In this document: positions 1 through 8,950 of the stretch, piece after piece | Layout: each line of letters begins with the position of its first letter | Position numbering within the stretch: position 1 is the first letter of the stretch | Assembly: GCF_000374925.1 (NCBI RefSeq) | Contig: NZ_KB895541.1 | Coordinates: 310,001-374,000 of the forward strand | DNA length: 64,000 nt | Direction: 5' to 3' | From: Arthrobacter sp. 131MFCol6.1 | GTDB taxonomy: Bacteria; Actinomycetota; Actinomycetes; Actinomycetales; Micrococcaceae | Position numbers and translations under genes: made by a program | The notes under the pieces: model-generated | Seen by the model: the letters and a program-made list of their open reading frames with translations, nothing else | Database searches by the model: none | What the model was told of the DNA's origin: nothing

Positions 1-1
1 G

Positions 2-331
2 ACAGTGCTGGCCCACCCGGACAAGGACTTCTACATCGTCGGCATGAAATCCTACGGACGGGCGCCGACCTTCCTGCTCGCCACCGGCTACGAACAGGTC
101 CGCTCCGTCGCCGCAGCCCTGGCCGGGGACCGCGAAGCGGCGGACACCGTTCAGCTCGAACTCCCCGAAACCGGTGTCTGCTCATCCGACGCAGGCACCA
201 GCTGCGACGTCCCGGCAGCAGCCGACGGGCTTGTGGCTGAAACCTCCGGCGGCTGTTGCGGAGCCCCCGAACCTGTCCTCGTCGGGTTCCCCACCGGGCT
301 GGCCCACGGCCGCTCCGGCGACAACAACTGA
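2..331 (+). CDS. Arsenic-cluster FAD/NAD(P)-binding oxidoreductase, C-terminal fragment
   Basis: The reading frame is already open at the left edge, so only the last 110 codons are present. The segment YIVGMKSYGRAPTF and the stretch GYEQVRSVAAALAG match, from memory, the C-terminus of flavin-dependent oxidoreductases encoded beside arsR/ACR3/arsC in actinobacterial arsenic resistance clusters. A late cysteine cluster (VCSSD, CGAP with an adjacent Cys) fits that group. The nucleotide-binding domains lie outside the window, so the reaction cannot be read here. The tail is Gly/Ala/Pro-rich and probably flexible. Alternative: another NAD(P)-binding monooxygenase. The call rests on the C-terminal signature only. 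Confidence 0.55.
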   Translation, partial: TVLAHPDKDFYIVGMKSYGRAPTFLLATGYEQVRSVAAALAGDREAADTVQLELPETGVCSSDAGTSCDVPAAADGLVAETSGGCCGAPEPVLVGFPTGLAHGRSGDNN

Positions 332-373
332 TCCGGACTTCCCTTCCATGAATCACGTCCTTGGAGTGCTGAA

Positions 374-517
374 ATGACTGAACCGCACGAAAACCGGCAA
401 GGAACCAGTCGGGGGCTGGTAGAAAACACGGAGCTGCTGCACCGCATCAGCAAGCGACTCACCGACAACATCAAAGCCCGGGTCCAGACGCTTCATGCGG
501 AGCTGACCGGAAACTAG
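374..517 (+). CDS. Small hypothetical protein, 47 aa
   Basis: The ATG at 374 is preceded by TTGGAG about seven bases upstream, a fair ribosome-binding site, and the frame runs 47 codons to TAG at 515. The product is polar and charged, with a probable amphipathic helix in its second half (heptad-like Leu/Ile spacing around LLHRISKRLTDNIKARV). It has no cysteine and no membrane segment. It follows the arsenic-associated flavoprotein by 42 bases on the same strand and could be its last cistron. I recognise no family. It may instead be the surviving start of a decayed gene, because the next 900 bases are pseudogenic. Confidence 0.4.
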   Translation: MTEPHENRQGTSRGLVENTELLHRISKRLTDNIKARVQTLHAELTGN

Positions 518-789
518 GCACTTGCCGCGCGTGAAGTGTTCGCTGCAGCGATTGCCTTTGCATCGGTGAAGTCCTCGGTTCGAGTGAGCCACCCAGGCGT
601 ATCCAAGACCGGTCGAGAACGTTCAAGTGGGCTGACGGAGCGGAGGAGGATCCGAGGAATGGGCCGGTCAGTAACGACCCTTATCGGGCAGACCGTGGAA
701 CGGGCAAACGGACTGCTCTGGGTCTGCGTGTGGCGGGTGAGGCAGCTGCACGCCCAGCAACTCCTGCCGTGGAAACCGTCCCTGTTCGA

Positions 790-1262
790 CCAGAATCACC
801 AATCAAAGGCGGCAGTCATCGATTCAGTCGCCGAGGAGCTCGGGGGACTGGACGGCTTGATCAACAATCTCGGCCCGGGCGACGGGATCAGGTTCCTGAA
901 CCTGGACATCGAAACCTGGGCCAGGACCCTTGAGGTGAACCTCAACGGCGCCTTCGAGTGTTTGCAGGCCGCGGCCCGCCGTATGGTCAATGCAGGCACA
1001 GGTGGGCGCATCGTTGCGGTCATCAGCTCCCATGAAATCCAGCCGCAGGTTGGTGCTGCCGCATGAGACGCCTCGAAGCATGCACTCGGGGATTGATCAA
1101 GACAATGGCGTTGGAGCTGGCCGAGTTTGGCGTTACGGCCAACAGCATGGCGCCGGGAGAGATCGTCACCCCCATGATCGGGCAGACCGATCAGAATCCC
1201 ACGACCACGGGTCGGCTTGGAGTTCCCATGGGGAGGCCGGGGGACGGGTGGGGGAAGTGCAG
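790..1262 (+). pseudogene. Short-chain dehydrogenase/reductase (SDR), decayed
   Basis: The middle of an SDR is readable: EELGGLDGLINN (the NNAG region, here NNLG) at about 834-875, then ETWARTLEVNLNGAF, then GGRIVAVISS. The expected YxxxK active site reads stop-D-A-S-K: the tyrosine codon is TGA at 1064-1066 and the lysine follows four codons on. A one-base loss near 1090 then moves LIKTMALELAEFGVTANSMAPGEI into another frame. The N-terminal TGxxxGIG cofactor loop is missing and the C-terminus degenerates after about 1250. The gene therefore has a missing start, a lost catalytic residue and at least one frameshift, and is certainly not functional as an SDR. Confidence 0.8.
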
Positions 1263-1403
1263 TTTCGGAGGCTGCCCGGGTTGCCGCCAACTCGCATCTC
1301 GTCCTTTCCCTTCCGCGAGAGCCTGGATACTCGGCTTAGTCTCCGGACACCTTGCCGACTCGTTTAGTAATTTGCAGGGGCCGGCCACGCTCCGGCCGGG
1401 CCC

Positions 1404-1991
1404 CTAAGCCCATGCCCTGGCCACCAGGTCTCCTGCAGGACCGAGGATGAAGTCAACATTGAGGGAGGAGCTGGGCCCCTCACCCATGGAGATCTTCTCG
1501 TCGAAAGACCCAAAGGTGGCCGGCAAGAAGTACCCCACGTTGTCCCAGTAATACTGGAAGATATACAGGAGGGGATCTTCGATCGTATCCAGGTCCTCCC
1601 CAAGGCGATACACAACGATGGCCTTCTGGCGGACCTCTCGTGAATTCGAGCACCAGGGCAGAATCAGCCCGCCCGCATTAGCCATATTTCCATGCGGTAC
1701 CTGATCCGTGTCCCTCGGAAGGATCCCCGAGGGATCGCCCGGGCCAAAGAGGGGATTCCACTCAAGGTCCTCGTAGTACAGGTTCATGCCCGCATCGGCT
1801 GGCTGCCCCGGACGACGGGTCTGGTTGGTGAGCTTTTCCAGGCCTGAATTCCACAGGAGTGGTCCTCTACGGTCCTGGGCGCCGTACGAAACTTTCTTCC
1901 GGGACGCGGAAATGGACGCCCGCTCCGCGTCTTTGGCGGCCCTGGTCGCCGTTGCCGTCTTTGGGCTTGTGGGCGGTTTTTCGAGATCCAT
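1404..1991 (-). CDS. Hypothetical protein, 195 aa
   Basis: I start this at the ATG at 1991 because AGGAG lies eight bases upstream of it; the frame is open 29 codons further but without a better site. The first 50 residues are Lys/Ala/Thr-rich and probably disordered. The rest is compact and aromatic-rich (NLYYEDLEWNPLFG, LLYIFQYYWDNVGYF), with no signal peptide or clear membrane span. I recognise no family. It lies convergent to the SDR pseudogene and is flanked upstream by about 500 bases without a gene. The well-placed ribosome site and length favour a real protein. Confidence 0.5.
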   Translation of the reverse strand: MDLEKPPTSPKTATATRAAKDAERASISASRKKVSYGAQDRRGPLLWNSGLEKLTNQTRRPGQPADAGMNLYYEDLEWNPLFGPGDPSGILPRDTDQVPHGNMANAGGLILPWCSNSREVRQKAIVVYRLGEDLDTIEDPLLYIFQYYWDNVGYFLPATFGSFDEKISMGEGPSSSLNVDFILGPAGDLVARAWA

Positions 1992-2496
1992 TCTTACTTC
2001 TCCTGTCCAAGTGGCGACCGGAGCGCTCCCGTGGTTGACCGCAAGCGGCTCCGCCTGGGAGGGGCTCAAGGGATGCAATATGCTCCGCCGTGCAGCGGTT
2101 GTTGCGGCATGAGGGCTGGGCCCGGACGGTCATCGGCCATCGGCGGCATGACTCTCGTGTGAACTTTGCGTCCGGTGCTTGCCGTACGTCAAGGGCCTCT
2201 GACATGTCCGGATAGTTCCGCCCGGCCGGGCAGCGGCACAGGATGCGTCGCACACATTCCCATTACCTCCTCTTCGATTCACGAAACCCGATTCGCTGAC
2301 CTTGATCGGCTGTGCGATTTCGAGAACTGCCATCGAGATGCGTCTCCCGAAGGGCTCGCACACTTTCGGCGCTCAATTGAGATCGCTCTCGGAATCCTTC
2401 GTTTGCGAGAACAACACAGGTGAGCGATCGATTTGTTCGTAAGGCACCTTGGCTGCATGGGTCTGTTTCATGCCCGGGCAAAGGACTGGAGTTGGT
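1992..2496. other. Gene-free stretch
   Basis: About 500 bases between the 195-aa hypothetical protein and the monooxygenase pseudogene. Short frames exist on both strands, but none has a ribosome-binding site or a recognisable domain. It presumably carries the promoter of the 195-aa gene. I see no repeat or RNA. Confidence 0.4.
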
Positions 2497-3085
2497 TTAG
2501 GCTGCGCGGCGGGCGAAGGAGCGGCTGAAGGCTTGTCCGGATTCGGCGAAGCCGCTGCCTGTCATGGGGGTTGGCACGTGGGCGGCGTCTCCGACGATGG
2601 CGACCCTGCCTCTGGCGAGTCGTGCGGGCACGTATTCGGCGATGGGTGTGCCGATGACGGCTCTTCGTTCGATGCTGTCGAGGATCGCATTGTTCTAAGG
2701 CGAGGGAAACAGTTCGCGGGCCTCTGCGGCGAGTTCCCGGAAGGTCGCGTTCGGGATCCCGGCGGGCATGAGCGAGTGCCGCGCCACGGAACCGGTGACG
2801 CTGCCGCCTGAGCGGAGCAGTCCGTTTCTGCTGGAGTCGTACCAGGCCCAGCCGAGGCGGCGTGATCCTGGGGCGAGGGAACCATTGGCGCCCGGGAGCG
2901 GGTAGCCGAGCAGCGTGTTGTCATTGTCGCCGAGGAAGGCGACGTCTTGTGGCCAGAGCCGGGCTCCGATGGCTGATTCCTCGGCGATGCCAATCCATAT
3001 GACGTAGCCGGCGAAGGTGGCGTCCGGGTGTCCTGGTGCAATGTGCCGGCGAACGGTGCTGCGTCCTGGCCCGTGCGTGTCTTGC
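2497..3085 (-). pseudogene. FAD-dependent monooxygenase (PHBH-like), truncated with internal amber stop
   Basis: The second half of a group A flavin monooxygenase is legible on the minus strand: STVRRHIAPGHPDATFAGY (GD-motif side), WYDSSRNGLLRSGGSVTG, ARHSLMPAGIPNATFRELA. After the expected tryptophan in EARELFPSPW comes TAG (2695-2697). The same frame then continues through AILDSIERRAVIGTPIAEY to RVAIVGDAAHVPTPMTGSGF, the conserved GDAAH FAD-ribityl motif. A TGG-to-TAG nonsense change is the simplest reading. After GFAES the frame no longer matches and ends at 2497. The N-terminal Rossmann GxGxxG region is absent. It is divergent from the P-type ATPase that follows. Confidence 0.8.
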
Positions 3086-3291
3086 GCGGCGTTGCCAAGT
3101 CCTGTTCGGAGGTGCGGACCCGGACGCAGCCGCTGATCTGCGCGGGTCCCGGCCGCCACCGGCAGGCGCGCCATAACGGCACACCAGCATCCGTTGACAA
3201 CATCATCGAGATTCCTGCGGGAATTCCACCGCGGAGTTGATGAAAGCCGCAGTGCGTCACATTTTGGCACTACGGCGGATACCATCGGAGG

Positions 3292-5808
3292 GTGAAGGCA
3301 TACCGCCGGCGCAGGAGACGAGCCTTTCTGCATCGGCGTGCGTCCCCGGCCGCCAAACGCCGGCCGGCCGCCAAGGGGCTGACGCAGGGGGAGGTGGCTA
3401 CGCGGGTCGAGCGCGGGCTCACCAACCGCGTGCCGGACACCACTAGCCGGAGCCTGTGGCAGATCTTCCGGGCCAACGTCTTCACGCTCTTCAATGCAAT
3501 CGTCGGCACGAGCTTCCTGCTGCTGTTGCTCCTGGGGCAATGGCGGGATGCCCTGTTCGGCCTCGCCGCTGTCAGCAACGCCGTGATCGGCGTCGTCGAG
3601 GAATACAGGGCGAAGAAGTCCTTGGACCGGCTGGCTGTCCTCAACGCCCCGCTCGCGCGGGTGTTGCGCGAGGGTCAGATCCACGACATCGCCACGGCCG
3701 ACGTCGTAAAAGATGACCTCTTGGCGTTGCGGGCCGGGGATCAGATCACTGCCGACGCTGCCGTACTGGAGTCGTCCGGCCTGGAGGTGGACGAATCGCT
3801 CCTCACGGGCGAAGCAGACCCGGTGGGTAAGGATGCGGGGACGGAAGTACTCTCCGGATCGATCGTCGTGGCCGGCCACGGCAACGCCCAGGTTGTCCGG
3901 GTCGGATCGGCGTCGTTCGCGAGCCGGCTGACGGCAGATGCGCGACGCTTCTCACTGGTGAACTCCGAGATCCGCAACAGCCTCAACCGTGTAATGCGCT
4001 GGATCGCCTGGATCCTGCTGCCCGTGGCCCTCCTCGTGCTCAACGGCGAGATCCAGGCGCGCGGCGGCTGGCAGACCGCCATTTCCACCGGTGCCTGGAC
4101 CCCCGCGCTCGTGGGACTCATTGCCAGCATGATCGCGATAGTCCCGCTGGGACTAGTGCTGCTGACGAGCGTGGCCTTCGCCGTGGGCGGACTCCGACTG
4201 GCTAAACACAACGTACTGATCCAGGAACTCGCGGCTGTCGAGGGACTGGCACGCGTGGACGTACTGTGCATGGACAAGACCGGCACTCTCACAGAAGGAG
4301 GGCTGGTCTTCGACGCGGTTCACCCGCTGGCGCCGCAACCGGGATGGGAGCAGGCCCTCGCATGGTTTGGCGCCGAACCCGAAGCAAACGCCACGGCACG
4401 CTGCCTGAGCACGGCCTTTGAGGATGACGGCGGCCTTCAACCCGTCCGGTCCGTGCCGTTCTCCTCCGCCCGGAAGTGGAGCGGAGTCAGCTTCAACGGG
4501 AGCGCCCGCGGTGCGCGCACCTGGATTCTCGGAGCACCGGAAATGATGCTTGTGCAGGGTGACGACGCAGCCGCACATCTGAAGCCGTCGATCCCGGCGC
4601 CCGACGGCGCAGTACCGCGCCAGAGCGACGTCTTGCGCCAGGCCGGCGAACTGGCCGCATCAGGGCTGCGGACCCTGCTCCTGGCCGGCGCGGATCAGTT
4701 GCCAGCCAATGGGAAGGCGGAGCAGCTGCCGGCGTCGCTCCACCCTGTGGCGCTGCTGACCTTCCGGGAACAGCCGCGCTCCGATGCCCGGCAGACCCTC
4801 GAGTTCTTCCGGACCGAGGGGGTCGGGTTGAAGATCATTTCCGGCGACGATCCCCGCACCGTTGCCGCCATTGCCCGCAGGGTTGGCCTGGAGGTCACGG
4901 AGGGCTTCGACGCACGCTCACTGCCGGAGGACCCGCTGCATCTGGAGGAGGTGATGGAATCAAACATGGTGTTTGGCCGAGTGACGCCAACCCAGAAGAG
5001 GGCGATGGTCGAGGCGCTCCAGCGCCGGGGACATACTGTGGCCATGACCGGCGACGGCGTCAACGATGCCCTCGCGCTCAAGACGGCCGACCTTGGCATC
5101 GCCATGGACTCCGCGGCGCCCGCCACCAAGGCAGTCGCGCGCCTGGTATTGCTCGACGGCCGCTTCGACCGGCTTCCCGGAGTGCTCGCTGAGGGCCGGC
5201 AGGTCATCGCCAATATTGAGCGGGTCTCCAGCCTCTTCCTCAGCAAAACGGTCTATGCGACCGCCATCGCGGTGACCTTCGGGCTCCTGCAGTGGACGTT
5301 TCCGTTTCTTCCCCGCCAGCTATCCTTCACGGACGGCCTGACGATCGGAATCCCGGCCTTCTTCTTGGCGCTCATGCCGAACCCGCGCCGCTATCAGCCC
5401 GGATTCCTGCGCCGGTCCCTATGGTTCTCCGTCCCCGCCGGACTGATCGTCACGGCTTCCCTGCTCACACTGAACGCATTCGCGCCGCTGGCCGGAACGG
5501 CTACGTCCGAACAAGTCAGCAGCGCCTCTGTGCTGACGCTGTCCATGGTCGGACTGTGGATCCTCTCGGCTGTGTCGCGCCCCCTCAACGCGGCGCGCCT
5601 GGCCGTGGTGTTGGCCATGAGCGCCTCCCTGCTGGTCTCGCTCAACCTCCCGCTCGTGCAGGAATTCTTCCTGCTTTCCCGTCCACCCGGCGGGTTGTTG
5701 CTCGCGGCCGTGGCGTGCGGGGCCGCTGGGGGCCTCGGAGTCGAGGTCCTGGCCCGGGTCCACGCCCGGGCATTCCCACGACAAGGTCCAGTGGTGAAGA
5801 GGGGGTAA
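3292..5808 (+). CDS. Cation-transporting P-type ATPase (CtpE-like)
   Basis: An integral membrane pump that couples ATP hydrolysis to cation transport. Visible signatures: TGE actuator loop at residues 172-174, phosphorylation motif DKTGTLT with Asp328, hinge motif GDGVND at 587-592, and about eight to ten hydrophobic spans. There is no N-terminal metal-binding CxxC, so it is not a heavy-metal CPx type; the compact layout resembles mycobacterial CtpE, a calcium pump. In membrane segment 4 the usual PEGL reads PLGL. The GTG at 3292 has GGAG only one base upstream. The Arg-rich first 28 residues may be untranslated, and a start near GLTQGEVATRV would match the family better. No partner gene is adjacent, so the substrate is inferred. 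Confidence 0.8.
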   Translation: MKAYRRRRRRAFLHRRASPAAKRRPAAKGLTQGEVATRVERGLTNRVPDTTSRSLWQIFRANVFTLFNAIVGTSFLLLLLLGQWRDALFGLAAVSNAVIGVVEEYRAKKSLDRLAVLNAPLARVLREGQIHDIATADVVKDDLLALRAGDQITADAAVLESSGLEVDESLLTGEADPVGKDAGTEVLSGSIVVAGHGNAQVVRVGSASFASRLTADARRFSLVNSEIRNSLNRVMRWIAWILLPVALLVLNGEIQARGGWQTAISTGAWTPALVGLIASMIAIVPLGLVLLTSVAFAVGGLRLAKHNVLIQELAAVEGLARVDVLCMDKTGTLTEGGLVFDAVHPLAPQPGWEQALAWFGAEPEANATARCLSTAFEDDGGLQPVRSVPFSSARKWSGVSFNGSARGARTWILGAPEMMLVQGDDAAAHLKPSIPAPDGAVPRQSDVLRQAGELAASGLRTLLLAGADQLPANGKAEQLPASLHPVALLTFREQPRSDARQTLEFFRTEGVGLKIISGDDPRTVAAIARRVGLEVTEGFDARSLPEDPLHLEEVMESNMVFGRVTPTQKRAMVEALQRRGHTVAMTGDGVNDALALKTADLGIAMDSAAPATKAVARLVLLDGRFDRLPGVLAEGRQVIANIERVSSLFLSKTVYATAIAVTFGLLQWTFPFLPRQLSFTDGLTIGIPAFFLALMPNPRRYQPGFLRRSLWFSVPAGLIVTASLLTLNAFAPLAGTATSEQVSSASVLTLSMVGLWILSAVSRPLNAARLAVVLAMSASLLVSLNLPLVQEFFLLSRPPGGLLLAAVACGAAGGLGVEVLARVHARAFPRQGPVVKRG

Positions 5809-5999
5809 ATGGGCTCAGGTGTGCTGCGACCGCCGTGTACATGACGACGAAACGCAGCAGCGGCGTTATCTGCGCTGCGCACAGCAGCAGGACTGTGGGC
5901 CTCTGGGCCTGCCTGAGGGCTGCCAGGAACTGGGTTAGCGCGCTGCCGGTACCACGCGGCGCGCGCGGCTCTATGTATGGTGGCGGCGGCGATCGCTAC

Positions 6000-6115
6000 C
6001 ATGAGGAAGCCGTTGGCGTTCTCGTTTGAGGCCCGTTGCCAGGGGCTAGCCGGATCGCAGAAGCACACGGGTATTCCGAGTGCTGCGGTCACCTCGACCG
6101 CCAGCTGTGGACAGC
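6000..6115 (-). mobile_element. IS30-family transposase fragment
   Basis: On the minus strand the segment GIPVCFCDPASPWQRASNEN, followed by ANG, closely matches the conserved catalytic-core motif of IS30-family transposases (YFCDPxSPWQRGxNENxNG). Only about 35 residues are recognisable, with no flanking inverted repeats and no start, so this is a scar. It lies between the ATPase and the MFS gene, within a 340-base stretch (5809-6151) that otherwise holds nothing I can identify. Confidence 0.65.
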
Positions 6116-6151
6116 TCTCAGTCACGTCGGGCTGGTGCGCGACAGCATCAA

Positions 6152-7342
6152 TTAAGCGGGGAAGGCTTGCTTGCGTGCGGTGGTGACGATGATAAGTGCT
6201 GCTATCAGGAGCGCGAAGGTTGCCCACGCCAGCGAAGAGGCTCCGAAGCCGCTGAGCAGGAGCCCGCCGATGATCCCTCCGCCGGCGATGCCGATGTTCC
6301 AGCCGGTGACCATGACGGACTGGACCAGATCGACGGCGGGTCCACCGGCGTCCGCGGCGGCGGTCTGAAGCAGGCTTGCAGCTCCGCCGAACGCGAGGCC
6401 CCACAGGGCGGCGCTGATGAAGACGGCCGCGGGCAGGTCTGCCAGGATTCCGAGGGCGAGAACTGCCAGAGCGAAGAGGGCAGAACTGGCGATCATGAGG
6501 GTCCGCAGGTGCCGGTCGATGAGGGCTCCGGTGATCCAGATGCTGACCAGGGATGCGACGCCGAAGACGAGCAGTACGGCGCTGACGCTGTCGCTCATTC
6601 CGACGGGTGCCAGGAAGGATGCGATGTAGGTATAGAGGAGGTTGTGCGCCATCACGTACAGGAGCGTGACGATCACGACGGGCAGGACACCTGGGGCTGA
6701 GAAGACCCTGGCTACGGGAGTGCGTTCGCCTTTGGCCTGTCCGGCGAAGTCCGGGACGGCGGCGAGCACCCAGGTAATCAGCAGAAGAGCAAGAAGCGCC
6801 ATGACGCCGAACGTGAACCGCCACCCGATCAGGCCAGCGAGAAGGGTTCCCGCAGGTGTGCCGATTGCCAGGGCCACCGGTGTCCCTGCCAGGGCGATGG
6901 TGATGGCGCGTCCATGGTGGTTAGGCGTGACCATACGCCGGGCATAAGTGGCCAAGATCCCCCACAACACCCCGGCGAACACTCCGGCGACGAACCGGAT
7001 GATGAGCGTCAGGACGAAGTTGTCGGAGACGGCGGTGACGACGCTTGTAACGGCGTAACCCGTGAGGGCCAGGAGCAGCAGTTTCCGGCGTTGCCACCCC
7101 ATCGTCGCGCTGATCAGGGGTATGGCGCCTGCAATCGATCCGATCGCGAACACGGTCACGGTCTGGCCGACGGCGGACTCGGAAACCCCAAGATCGCCAC
7201 TCATGGCCGGAAGGATTCCGGCGGGCAATGTTTCGAGCATGATGGTGATAAATCCGGCGGCGGCGAGGGCCAGCAGACCGGCCAGCGGGAGGGTCCCAGA
7301 GTTCCTGGTTCGGTCCGGGGCATAGTGTTGTGTTTGAGTCAT
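6152..7342 (-). CDS. MFS drug/sugar efflux transporter (DHA1 type, 12 TM)
   Basis: Twelve hydrophobic segments over 396 residues, with the antiporter-like region GMxxxGWQRRKLLL after span 2 and RFVAGVFAGVLWG in span 4. Both fit proton-driven efflux pumps of the AraJ/CmlA/Bcr group. The frame is open to 7396, but the ATG at 7342 (MTQTQHY) gives a normal polar N-terminus. It is divergent from a MerR regulator, with a palindrome between them, so induction by a MerR ligand is likely. If the -35-like TTGACC on this strand is used with the long spacer typical of MerR promoters, the transcript would begin very close to the ATG. The exported compound cannot be read from sequence. Confidence 0.85.
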   Translation of the reverse strand: MTQTQHYAPDRTRNSGTLPLAGLLALAAAGFITIMLETLPAGILPAMSGDLGVSESAVGQTVTVFAIGSIAGAIPLISATMGWQRRKLLLLALTGYAVTSVVTAVSDNFVLTLIIRFVAGVFAGVLWGILATYARRMVTPNHHGRAITIALAGTPVALAIGTPAGTLLAGLIGWRFTFGVMALLALLLITWVLAAVPDFAGQAKGERTPVARVFSAPGVLPVVIVTLLYVMAHNLLYTYIASFLAPVGMSDSVSAVLLVFGVASLVSIWITGALIDRHLRTLMIASSALFALAVLALGILADLPAAVFISAALWGLAFGGAASLLQTAAADAGGPAVDLVQSVMVTGWNIGIAGGGIIGGLLLSGFGASSLAWATFALLIAALIIVTTARKQAFPA

Positions 7343-7359
7343 AACCTTACTTTCAATGG

Positions 7360-7381
7360 TTGACACTAGTGTGAAGGTCAA
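7360..7381. promoter_or_regulatory. Probable MerR operator between MFS and merR-like genes
   Basis: ACACTAGTGT is a perfect 10-bp palindrome at 7363-7372, extended imperfectly to 16 bp (7360-7375). On the minus strand it is preceded by TTGACC, a -35-like hexamer overlapping the palindrome edge in the layout of MerR-family promoters. The plus strand reads TTGACA at 7360-7365, so it can serve both directions. Confidence 0.55.
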
Positions 7382-7417
7382 ATTCCGACCGAACACCCTG
7401 GAGGGAAGGCTGGCTTT

Positions 7418-7807
7418 ATGCGCATCGGAGAGCTTGCGAAGGTGACTGACACTCCCGCCCGGTCATTGCGGTACTACGAGGAACAGGATCTGATCATTCC
7501 GAGGCGGTTACCCAACGGCTACCGGGAATACGACGAGTACCTGATCAACCGGGTAAACCAGATCCGCGGGTTGATCGACAGCGGGCTCCCGACGAAGATC
7601 ATCAGACAGATCCTGCCCTGCGTGGACAAAAGCCCCGCGATCCACCCGGGCGACGCCACACCTGAACTGCTGGCCGTCCTCGAGGAGCAGCGGGACCGGA
7701 TGACGCAACGCATCGACTGCCTCACCCGCAACCGCGAGGCCATTAGCAACTACATAGACGTCGTTAGCGAGACCATTACGGCGTCAACTGATACGGGCGC
7801 TGCGTAA
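7418..7807 (+). CDS. MerR family transcriptional regulator
   Basis: A 129-aa DNA-binding regulator. Residues 1-70 carry the MerR winged helix: MRIGELAKVT, then the signature SLRYYEEQDLI, then the wing PNGYREYDE. A coiled-coil dimerisation helix follows (PELLAVLEEQRDRMTQRIDCL). Only one cysteine lies before that helix and the metal-binding Cys pattern of MerR/CueR is absent, so it probably senses an organic effector. GGAGG lies upstream of the ATG. It is divergent from the efflux pump gene, which it most likely activates through the shared palindrome. Confidence 0.88.
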   Translation: MRIGELAKVTDTPARSLRYYEEQDLIIPRRLPNGYREYDEYLINRVNQIRGLIDSGLPTKIIRQILPCVDKSPAIHPGDATPELLAVLEEQRDRMTQRIDCLTRNREAISNYIDVVSETITASTDTGAA

Positions 7808-7858
7808 CCCCCGTCAGGCGCTGGGGAAACGCCCCGGCTTGGTGGCGGAGCACCCAGG

Positions 7859-8869
7859 TCAGGCGATGCTGATGACGATCTTTCCGAAGGCGCCTTCGGC
7901 CAGTTTTTCGTAGGCGCGGGGGGCGTCGTCGAAGGTGAAGACGCTGTCGATGACGGGCTGGATGGTGTGTAAGTCGAGGAATTTGACGAGCTCATGGAAG
8001 GAGCGGAGGTGGCCGACGGCGATCCCTTGGATGTGGGTCTGGTGCCAGATCAGGTCCATGAGGTCGAGGCTGGTTGTTTGTCCTTCGAGGAAGCCGATGA
8101 CAGCGACCAAGCCGTTTCCTTTCGCGGCCCGGATCGAGTCGCGCAGTCCGTCCCCTCCCACGACATCGAGCACGACGTCAACGCCCTGGCCGTCGGTTTG
8201 TTCCAGGACGGCTCCGGCCCAGTCGGGGGTGGTGCGGTAGTTGATGGTGTCTGTCGCGCCCAGTTCGCGGGCCCGGGCGAGCTTCTCGTCGCTGCTGGAG
8301 GTCACGATCACCCGGGCCCCGAGGGCTGAAGCGAGCTGGATGGCGAAGATGGAGACCCCGCCGGTGCCCTGGACGAGCACGGAGTCGCCGGCCTTCAGTC
8401 CCCGGTACTCCTGGAGGGCGAACCAGGGCGTGAGGGCCGCGATCGGCAGGGTTGAAGCTTCTGCGTCGCTCATGTTGGAGGGCGTGGGAACGACGTTGTC
8501 CTCGCCGAGGATCTGGTACTCGGCCAGGCCGCCGTTCAGGGGCCCGCCCATCTGGAAGTCGGCGTACTCATTGCGCCAGGGTCCCTCGTGCCAGGTTGAA
8601 TAGAAATGGGAGGTCACTCGATCGCCCACGCGGTATTTCGTCACACCCTCCCCGACAGCGGCAACAACTCCCGCCGAGTCGGCCACCGGGATGAGCCCCT
8701 TGGGCTGCTTCTCCGGCGCATAGATGCCGTCCACCAGCGCCTTGTCCCGGTAGTTCAGCGATACGGCGGACACCTTTATCAACAGCTCATGCGGTCCCGG
8801 CGTGGGCGTCGGCACCTCGCGGAGTTTGAGGTTTTCCAGTCCGAATGCATCAAGTGTCCAGGCACGCAT
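7859..8869 (-). CDS. Zinc-independent medium-chain alcohol dehydrogenase / quinone reductase-like protein
   Basis: A cytoplasmic NAD(P)H-dependent oxidoreductase of the MDR superfamily, 336 aa. The N-terminal GroES-like domain contains PGPHELLIKVSAVSLNYRD, and the cofactor domain has VLVQGTGGVSIFAIQ (GxGxxG variant) near residues 160-175. The catalytic zinc cysteine is absent: the equivalent position reads IPVADSAG. This points to the quinone-reductase/enoyl-reductase branch. It is divergent from an ArsR-type regulator across a 264-base region with a strong inverted repeat, so expression is probably de-repressed by that regulator's effector. The substrate is unknown; reactive carbonyls or quinones are typical for the group. 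Confidence 0.85.
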   Translation of the reverse strand: MRAWTLDAFGLENLKLREVPTPTPGPHELLIKVSAVSLNYRDKALVDGIYAPEKQPKGLIPVADSAGVVAAVGEGVTKYRVGDRVTSHFYSTWHEGPWRNEYADFQMGGPLNGGLAEYQILGEDNVVPTPSNMSDAEASTLPIAALTPWFALQEYRGLKAGDSVLVQGTGGVSIFAIQLASALGARVIVTSSSDEKLARARELGATDTINYRTTPDWAGAVLEQTDGQGVDVVLDVVGGDGLRDSIRAAKGNGLVAVIGFLEGQTTSLDLMDLIWHQTHIQGIAVGHLRSFHELVKFLDLHTIQPVIDSVFTFDDAPRAYEKLAEGAFGKIVISIA

Positions 8870-8950
8870 GCGTGTCTCCTATGTGTGGTGGTGGGAGGCG
8901 GCCCCCGCGGTGACGTGCCGGAAGGAGCACGTGGAACACCACCCTACGGC

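Noticed and set aside
2695..3879. A 394-codon minus-strand frame reaching into the ATPase gene
   Set aside because: Only its downstream half encodes the monooxygenase remnant; the upstream half is opposite the ATPase and meaningless.
5394..6824. A 476-codon minus-strand frame spanning the ATPase end and the MFS gene
   Set aside because: It overlaps two well-supported genes and is Arg/Pro-rich; only the short IS30 motif within it is real.
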